Below are positions 19,701 to 28,700 of a stretch of 64,000 bases of DNA, in pieces. The translations under genes were made by a program, and so were the position numbers. Where the stretch lies: the NCBI RefSeq assembly GCF_004217175.1, contig NZ_SHKI01000002.1, positions 301,000-364,999 of the forward strand. Direction: 5' to 3'. How positions within the stretch are numbered: the first letter of the stretch is position 1; each line of letters begins with the position of its first letter. The notes beneath the pieces were generated by a model. The model was not told where the DNA came from, searched no databases, and saw only the letters and a program-made list of their open reading frames with translations. The DNA comes from Leucobacter luti (GTDB lineage Bacteria; Actinomycetota; Actinomycetes; Actinomycetales; Microbacteriaceae).

Positions 19701-22700
19701 GAGGTGCCCACCCCGACGTTGCCGGACGGGTCCACCGGACGGGCGACGCCGCCGCGCGTGCACTTCCAGGACGCGTCGGGCGCGTGGGTGGCCGCGGCAG
19801 ACTTCGACCCCGAGCTGCACGCGCTGCGTGAGATCGGGAAGCTGTGGATCGAGTACGGCGTGGTGCCGGCGCTCGGTGCCGGCGGCGCCACCTTTGAGGC
19901 GCCCGCGTTTACCATTCCCGGCATTGGCCACTGGAAGACGGCCGGCGCGCAGACCACGAAGTCGTACCGGATCGCGTCGCAGGCGCAGACCCGACTCACG
20001 CACCGCGACGACTCCGACCGCGACGTTGCGACGTACAGCTTCCGCACGGAGGCCGCGCAGACCGCGTACAAGGCGATCCCGTCGGTGGAGTTCAACATCC
20101 AGTCGTTCGACACGCGCGCAGAGGCCGAAGCCCCCTACGACGGCGCGGCGCTCGGCAAGACCGGCTACCGGGCGGGCGACGAAGTGCACTACCGCCTCAC
20201 GGCCAAGAACCACACCACTGCCCAGGGCACGAGCACCACGACCCCGAACGGGAAGGCGCCGCTGCGCACCCCCGTGGTGGTCGACAAGATCCCCGAGTAC
20301 CTCAGCACGGAGCTGAACGGCTTCGTGCGCGGCGGGACGCTCGACGTCGCCGCCGCGATCGAGGCCGGGGCGCTTGAGCTGCGCGTGCTCGGCGCGGACG
20401 GGACGCCGCGCGACATTACCCTGCCGACCGTCACGGTTGAGACGGTCGCGGGCCTCGACGTCGCCGGCGCGCAGACATTCGCGAACGACCGCCGCAACGA
20501 CGGCTGGGGCCGCCTGGCCACCGCCGAGCCGGTGAACACCACCGTCAACCCGGCCGATACGATCGCGTTCCAGGTGTTCACGTACACGTTCACTGGCGAG
20601 GACCTCGGACGCGGTGAGCAGCTCGAGATCATTTACTCCGCGCAGGCTCGCGAGCAGGGGCTTCCGGTCGCGCGCTACGCCGACGGCTCCGCGGTGTTCG
20701 CGCCGTTCTTCGGCTGGTATGGGAGCAACGTGCCCGTCGCGAGCACGGCGCAGCAGCACAGCATGGACATGGCCGCGCTGCTCCACGATGCCGGCATTAC
20801 GGGCGACCGCGGGCACGAGATGACCGCGACCGAGTTCCTGTCCAACTCGTTCTCCTGGCAGCCCGGCGCGAACGACCGGCGCCGCGACGCGAGCAACTCG
20901 CCCGCCTCGTACACGCAGGCGACCTTCTACGACGCCTCGGCGAACACGCAGAAGTCGCACACCGCCTACCTGCGCGAGACCGCCACCAACGATCTCTACA
21001 CCACGTTCGCCGCGACCGCGCTCGACGAGAACTTCGGCTACGCCGCGAAGGCGCGCGTCAACGACGGCGCGGTGCGGGCGGCCGAGCGCATCATGTGGGC
21101 CCAGGACGGGATGCAGCTGAACCGGGCGTGGCTCTACGGCGCGAGCGAAATGGTGCCCGACACCGAGCGGGCCGCGTGGGGAACCGATCCGGCAAACTTC
21201 ATCGAGCACGACGGCTCGCTTAACTCGTACAACCGACACCGTCTCGGCTACACGCCGTACGTCGAGGACGACTACAGCTACGCGGTGCAGCTCCACGAGG
21301 AGTTCACTGTGCGGCTGCACGCCGCAAACCTCGGCGACCGGGCTATCGAGAGCGGACTCGAGTACACCGAGATTCTGCCGCCGGGGATCAGCCCCACGGC
21401 TGCGTCGGGCGAGCTGCTCGGGGTCACCGCGGTGAACGCGGCGGGCGCCGAGCTTGCGAGCACCACCGAGATCCTGCAGACGCCGGAGGACGACCGCGGC
21501 TACCGCGCCCCCGCGCAGTCGCAGGAGGCCGGCACCTTCGCGGAGAGCACCCGCGACGACATGATCCCGTACGTGATCCGCGTGCGGGTGGCCGGCGCAG
21601 TGACCGGCATGTTCGGCTCGGCCGCGGCGACGTCCGGGGCCGCCCCGGGCACGGCCGCCGCCGATGCGCAGGCGCAGACGGTACACGTGCGCGTGCGCGT
21701 GGCCGACGAGGTGCCGCCCGCCGCCGACGGCCTCTCCACCTGGCACGACGAGCTGACGCTCACGTCGATCGCAGCGGAGGAGTACCTGGAGATCTACGGC
21801 GCGCAGTACGGCGCGTTCTCTCGCGACATCGGGATCTACAACACCGCGCGCTTCCCCAACGACGGCATGCCGCAGGGCCTCGCCGTCACCGATCTCGCCT
21901 ACGATTTCGGCTCGTACAGCTCGTACTTCGCGGTGGAGCCGTGGGGCACGTACATTCGCGGGCTCAACGCGCAGGCGACCGAGACGACCGCCGCCGACGG
22001 CCGGCCGGCGCTCGTGACGGGCGACCAGATCGCGATGCGCACCCCCACGCTCCGCGTCTGGAGCGCCGCCGCGAAGGACACCTACCCGGACGGGATTGAC
22101 CCGACGATCGAGGACTTCAGCGTCGACCTGTACGAGGAGTTCACCCTGCGCTCCACGGTGGAGAACCAGCAGCTCGAGGTGCTCGGCGAGTACAACCGCG
22201 TCAACAGCGGCTACAACCGCTACTCCGGCGAGAACTTCAATGACGACATTTGGAAGAACGCGCCGCAGACGATCGGCGGTGCGCGCGGCACCTGGTTCGA
22301 GCCGACGGTCACGATCTCTCTGCCGTACGGCGTGGCGCCCGTGCTCGCCGACGGCAGCTTCGCGCGGTACACCGCCGACCTCGACGACGTGCAGCAGCTC
22401 GACTTCACCGCGACGGTCAACACGCTCGCGCTCGGCGCGGCAACGCCGGCGCGCGACGTCTCGGAGCTCTTTGACGCGCGGGTCGAGCTGCTTGAGGATC
22501 CGCTCGGGAAGCGCTTCGTGCTGCACTTCACCGCGCGCGACGATCGGGCCGCCGACATCGCGAGCGGCGAGTCGCTCGTGGTCGCCCCGCGGGTGGTGAC
22601 CATCGACACCCCGCTCTACGGGGCCGACACCGACGACGCCCGCTACCAGGACGTGCTCACCTTCGCGAACACCTCGCGCCCCGTGTTCAACCCGGTCGTG

Positions 22701-25700
22701 TCCGAGCAGTACACCACCGGTTCGACCCCGTCGCTGAGCGCGCGCGACCAGGGCGTCTCCGCGGCACCGAACAACGTGAAATCCTCGAACGGGCTCGCGA
22801 TCACCGCCAACGACCGCGTGCGCCGCGACTCCACGAGCACGTGGAGCGCGAACATGGGGGCGCTGAAGATTACTGAGCGGCTGATCGAGCCCACGCAGCG
22901 CTACACCGACGACACCGCGATCCGGCTCAACGCGGGCGTGGGCTGGACCGAGCCCGCCGCCGTGTTTACCCCGTCGGGCCTCCCAAGCCGGCACGAGAAG
23001 ACCGGCGCGTACGGGAGCACGGCGCTCAACCTCAAGAAACCGTCGATCACGAACGAGACCACGGCGGCGAACACGGCGGAGGCAGCCGGATCCGAGCTGA
23101 TCCAGGTCGACGCCGCCGGCAAGTACTGGTACGTCACCGAGGTGACGAACGAGCCGGTGCAGGAGGCGAACCCCTACGAGACGCTGAAGACGGCGGGCGA
23201 CGTGCACAACGCGCGCTTCGTGGTGACCCAGTTCGTCACGAACTTCGCGGAGGCGACGGGCGAGGTGCGAATCCGGGTCGGCGACGAGGTGCTCGATCGC
23301 GCCGCGTTCGAGGCCCTCGGCTACTCCGTTGAGCGGCTCACCCCGAGCCTCACCGCCGCGGATGAGTCTCGCAGCCGCGTGCAGTGGCTCGTGACGACGC
23401 CGGCGGGGGAACGCGGCACGCGCGGCGAGCTGAAGTCCGGCGACAGCTTCACGATGCTCTACGAGGTGCAGCTCGTCGACGGCTACGAGGACAACGTGGT
23501 CTCCGACGAGACGGTGTGGACGGCCGACGAACTCATCGTCGACTCGTACGTCTCGCTCATCGCCGACGACACGAGCCTGATCCCGAGCGGCTCCGCCGAC
23601 GCCCAGCGCGCCGAGGACTTCATCGTGCAGTCACTCGCCTCGATGAAATACCACACGCACGCGAGCGACGTCGGCTCGGGGATCGACATCGACGGCGACG
23701 GGGAGCTTGCGAGCCGCTACGCCGCCGATTCCGCCGAGATCGAGATCCTGAAGCCCCGCGGCGAGGTGCGCGTCAACACCACGCGGCCGCGCATCGCGTA
23801 CTCGAACGGGCTCTCGGGCGACACGTACTTCAACTCGTCAGACACGATCGAGTACCTCGTGACGCACGCCCAGAACACCGGCTCAGCGCTCACCGAGCTC
23901 GTGATCGAGAACATCCTGCCCACCGACACCACGAACGAGAGCACTGTCTCCGTGAGCAACCAGCCGATCACCGCGAGCACGCGGTACGTGTCGTCTGGTG
24001 CGTGGGCGCTGCCGGCCGATACGACCGAGCGACTCGCGGCGAGCGGCACCGAGCTCGACGCGGCGTTCAAGACGTTCGTGTACGTCTCGGACGAGCGCGC
24101 GGAGGACGGCTACGAGGGCGGCGGCTGGCGCCTCCTCAACCCCGGCGGCACCTCGCTGCGCGACAACGAGCGCTTTGAGATTCCGCAGGCGGAGCAGCGC
24201 GGGATGCAGAAGATCCGGGTGATCGTGCGCGCGCTCATGCCCGAGCGGTTCCTGGTGCCCCAGGGCGCGCGGCTCGACATCGACGCGGATCCAGACACCG
24301 ACGGCGCGCAGTCGGTGCTCGAGACCGATCCGAGCAACCGGAGCACCACGCCGTACCCGGCCGGGGTGACGGACAACGCCATCTCGATCGGCGTGCGGAT
24401 CGCCTCGAACGCGAAGTCGACGCTGTTCGTGTACGACACCGCGCAGTTCTGGGGCAACTACGTGGCCGCGCGGGTGTCGAAGCTCGCGCAGAGCGAGACC
24501 CGCTCCTACCTCACCCCGTCGCGGCCAGTGGTCAACGTGAAGTACAACTCGCTGTACTACCGCAGCGACTCCACGAAGCCCGCGGATCAGCGCTTCGGCT
24601 GGTCCGACATCACCGCGATCGCGCCCAAGTCGTCGCCGCACCTCAAGTTCACCGGCGAGTTCATCAACGCCGACGAGAGCATGTGGTCGCGCGAGGAAGA
24701 CAACACCTACGCGGAAGACACGCTGGTCAACCCGTTCGTCACGTTCCAGCTCCCGGCCGTGATGGAGAGCGGCGACTTCAGCTACGTGCCGCGCGACGAG
24801 ATCGACGCCGCGCACCCGCTGGACAGCGCGCACCGCTCGCGGTACTCGCTCACGGCGGCCGACAGCAACCTGTGGACGTGGAAGCTGGTGCACGCCGACG
24901 GCAGCGAGGCGAGCCTCGACTCGGAGCTGAAGCACACGCGGATCTACTCGGGCCCCTGGTCCGGGTTTGATCGCAACGTCGTGTCGATCTGGTTTGAGGG
25001 GAGCGTCGCGCCCGGTGACAAGATCGTGGTCGAGTTCATCGGCTCGGTCGACGCGTACTCGCCCGGCGCCGATCCGGACGAGCTGAAATCGCGCGCCATG
25101 ATCACGAACAACACCGGGCTGCTGCACCCGCTGAACTCGCAGCAGAACGCCGCGAACCGGCTGGGCTACGCCACCGACAGCAGTGACTTCAACGACAACC
25201 GCCTGCTGAACGACCGCCTGGTGTTCTCGGAGAAGTCGCTGTTTCAGTACGAGACCTACGACAATTTTGGCAAGCGCAAGGTCGCCTACTCCGACCTCAA
25301 CCGCGCCGGAACGGTCGCCCCGGAACTCACCCCGGTGCGGCAGGGCGGGGACTTCTCGTTTGAGGTCTCGGTCGACAACTCGAAGGAGGCGGGGGAGCGC
25401 GCGTACCCGTACCCGATCCTCTACGACGTGCTCCCGTCGCTCGACGACACCTCGATCACGAACTCGAGCATCGCGCGCGGCTCGCAGTACTCCGCCTGGC
25501 TCAACCCGGACGGCATGAAGCTGGTGCGCGACGGGGCCGACAAGAAGACGTACGGCGCGAGCGAGTACACCGTGTTTGTGGGCCCGTTCACGAAGCAGGG
25601 CGGCGAGATCGTGGAGGCCGACATGGTGCCGCACGCCGAGGCCGCGAGCGAGTCGTTCTACGACTCCCTGGGGATTCCGGGGGCCGCGTCCGCGGTGCGA

Positions 25701-28700
25701 GATCGTCACTTCGTGCCACTCGCCGAGCTCCAGGGCAGCAACCCGGAACTGCTGCGGAAGGCGCGCAGCATCCTCGTCCTGTTCAACAGCGCGAGCGAGC
25801 AGCTGCCGGGGCAGAACAAGCTCACCTTCACCTACACGATGAAGTCCCCGCTGAACGCCCCCGCGTACCTCGAACAGTTCGATGCGCAGGAGCGCAAGGG
25901 CGAGTCGTCGCTGTGGAACTCGTTCATGGCGACGCAGCGGGTGAGCCGCTTCATCCCGCAGGAGTCGAACAACGCCGGCGTGTACGCGACCGAGAAGCGC
26001 GACCGCGTGTACCTCGGCAACTACGTGTGGAACGACGTGAACTACAACGGGGAGCAGGACGAGGGCGAGCCCGCGGTGGACGGCAACGGCCGCACGCACC
26101 TGCAGCCGTCGCGCGACCTCGACTTCGACGGCGAGATCGACGATCCGGGCATCAACGGGGTCACCGCCACGCTGCTCACGCCGCGCGGCTACAACGTCGA
26201 CGCGCTCGGCAACCCGATCCACGAGGTGGGCGACGGCTGGGAGGTGGTCGACGAGGCGAGCGGCGAATCGGTGCTCGACGAGGTGTTCCTGCGGCCGATC
26301 GCGTCCGAGGGGCCGCTCGTCACCGTCACCGAGAGCGACATCGCCGGCAACGACGGCTACTACACGTTCTCGAACATCGCGCCGGGCGACTACCGGGTGC
26401 TGCTCGAGTTCCCGCGCGAGTACGACGCGTTCTCCACCACCACGGAGACCGTGTTCGAGGAGACCGGCGTGCGCAGCTACGGGCCGGGGGAGGTCCTCGA
26501 CATTCCCGCGGCGGTTGACACCGCGGCGCTCGTGGCGATCACCGATCCGGCACGCGTCGACGCGCAGACGAGCGACGCGCAGCGCATGAGCTTTGACCTC
26601 GGCATCGCCCAGATGATCGAATTCGGCGGCACCGTTTTCAGCGAGGACATCGCGACGCTCGACGGCTACCAGGCCGGGCCGAACGAGCCGGGGATCCCCG
26701 GCTACCACGTCACCCTGAAGCGGCTGAACGGCGAGACCGTGCTCGACCCGAGCGGGGCGCCCATGGTCGCGGTCACCGACGCGCAGGGCAACTACTCGTT
26801 CACCCTGCTGCCCGTCGACCGCCAGTACACGGTCGAGGTGACCGACGAGACCGGCGGCTTCAACCCCGAGCGGCTCGTGTCCCCGTTCCTGCACCACACC
26901 GACCCGTTTGCCGAGGCGAGCGACAACGACGGCTTCACTGAGAAGGGCACGCGGATCGTCAAAACGAACCCGCTGAACTTCGACCTTGAGGGGCTTCACA
27001 CCACGGCATTCGCGCCGCGGGACTCGGTGAGCATCGGCTTCTACGACCGCTCCACGCACGGCGTGATCGGCAACCGGGTCTGGGATGATCGCAACCGGAA
27101 CGGGCTGCAGGACGCCGACGAGCCGGGAATCGCCGGGCAGCAGCTCGCCCTTGAGCAGTACCTCAGGGTCGACGGGGAATGGCAGCGCACCGACTATACG
27201 CAAACGGCGACCTCGAACGACGACGGGTACTACTACTTCACCCGGGTGCCCAGCACCGTCTACGACGGATCCGACGCGATCGAGACGCGGTACCAGGTCG
27301 TGGTCACCGAGCTCGTGACGGGCTACACCTTCGCACCGACCCACTCGCGCGGCCCGTCGCCCACCGGCTCCCAAGAGCTCGACTCCGACCTCTTCCCGAA
27401 CGGGACGATGCACGAGTCTGACGCGGTGGGCGAGCACCTGATCAGCGTCGTCGAGATCGACGACGAGACCGGAGTCGCCTTCGGCGTGACCGACAACACG
27501 ATCGACCTCGGGCTTCTGGCCCACGCCAGATCCGCGCTCGCCGGCGAGGTGTTCATCGACACCGACGGCGACGGGATCCGGAACGACGCTGAGACCGCCG
27601 AGCCTGTCTACACGGCGACGCTCGAGGTGCGCACCAGCGCCGGGTGGGTCGACGCGAAGCGGGACGCCGCCGGGCGCATGATCGAACCTGCGGCCGCCAC
27701 GGCGGACGATGAGACGATTCAGCTCGCCGGGGTGAACTCCTACCGCTTCGAGGAGCTCCACATCATTGACAGCGCCGCACTCGTGCCCTACGAGTACCGG
27801 GTGCGCGTTGACGAGGTGCCGCTCTGGCAGGCCGTTACCGCGCTGGGCGCCGGGGACGACCCGACAGTCGACAGCGACTTCACCGCGGCCGCGCGGGGCG
27901 CCACGCTCACCGCGGTCTCGGAGAGCCGGATCCTCGGCGAGCTCCAGGAGCAGCTCCTGCCGATCGACACCGCAGCCGGGGTGCCGGCCGAGCACGTCGA
28001 CCTCGGCCTCGTGCCGCTCCCGCGCACCGCCACGATCGGTGACCTCCTCTGGGACGACCGCGACCGCGACGGGGTGCAGGGGCCCGGTGAGCCGGGGCTC
28101 GCAGACGTGCGCGTGGTGCTCAACCGCGTTGTCGACGGCGAGCTCGTGCCAGTCGCTGAGACACACACCGACGCCGCGGGTGCCTACGAGTTCACGGCCG
28201 ACGTCGCCGAGACCGATCCCGCGAGCGCCCGCTTCACGCGGCCGCACACGTACGTCGCAGAGTTCGAACTGAGCTCGCGGCAGTCGCTCGCGCCGTTCAG
28301 GGCCGGCGGCGGCGACGGGACTGACTCGCGCTTCGAACCGCTCGTCGCCGGGGGCGCGGCCAGGTACGCGCACGCGATCGCCGATCCGGCGCACACCGCG
28401 GTGTCCGAGGAGTTCGCGCTCGTCGCGGCGGACGCCACCGGCCGCGCCGACTACGCGAGCGCCGCGAACACCGCCGAGATCGACGGCGGCGTGGTCACTC
28501 ACGACACCGTGCGCGTGCTTGGCGACACCCTCTACGACGACCGCGACGCCAACGGCGCGCAGGGCAGCGACGAGCCGGGGATCCCCGGCATCGAGGTGGC
28601 CCTGTACGCCCTCAACCGAGACACCGGCCTGTGGGAACCGCGCGCCGACACCGCTGGCAACGCAACCGTGGTCACTGGCGCGAGCGGCGACTACGAGTTC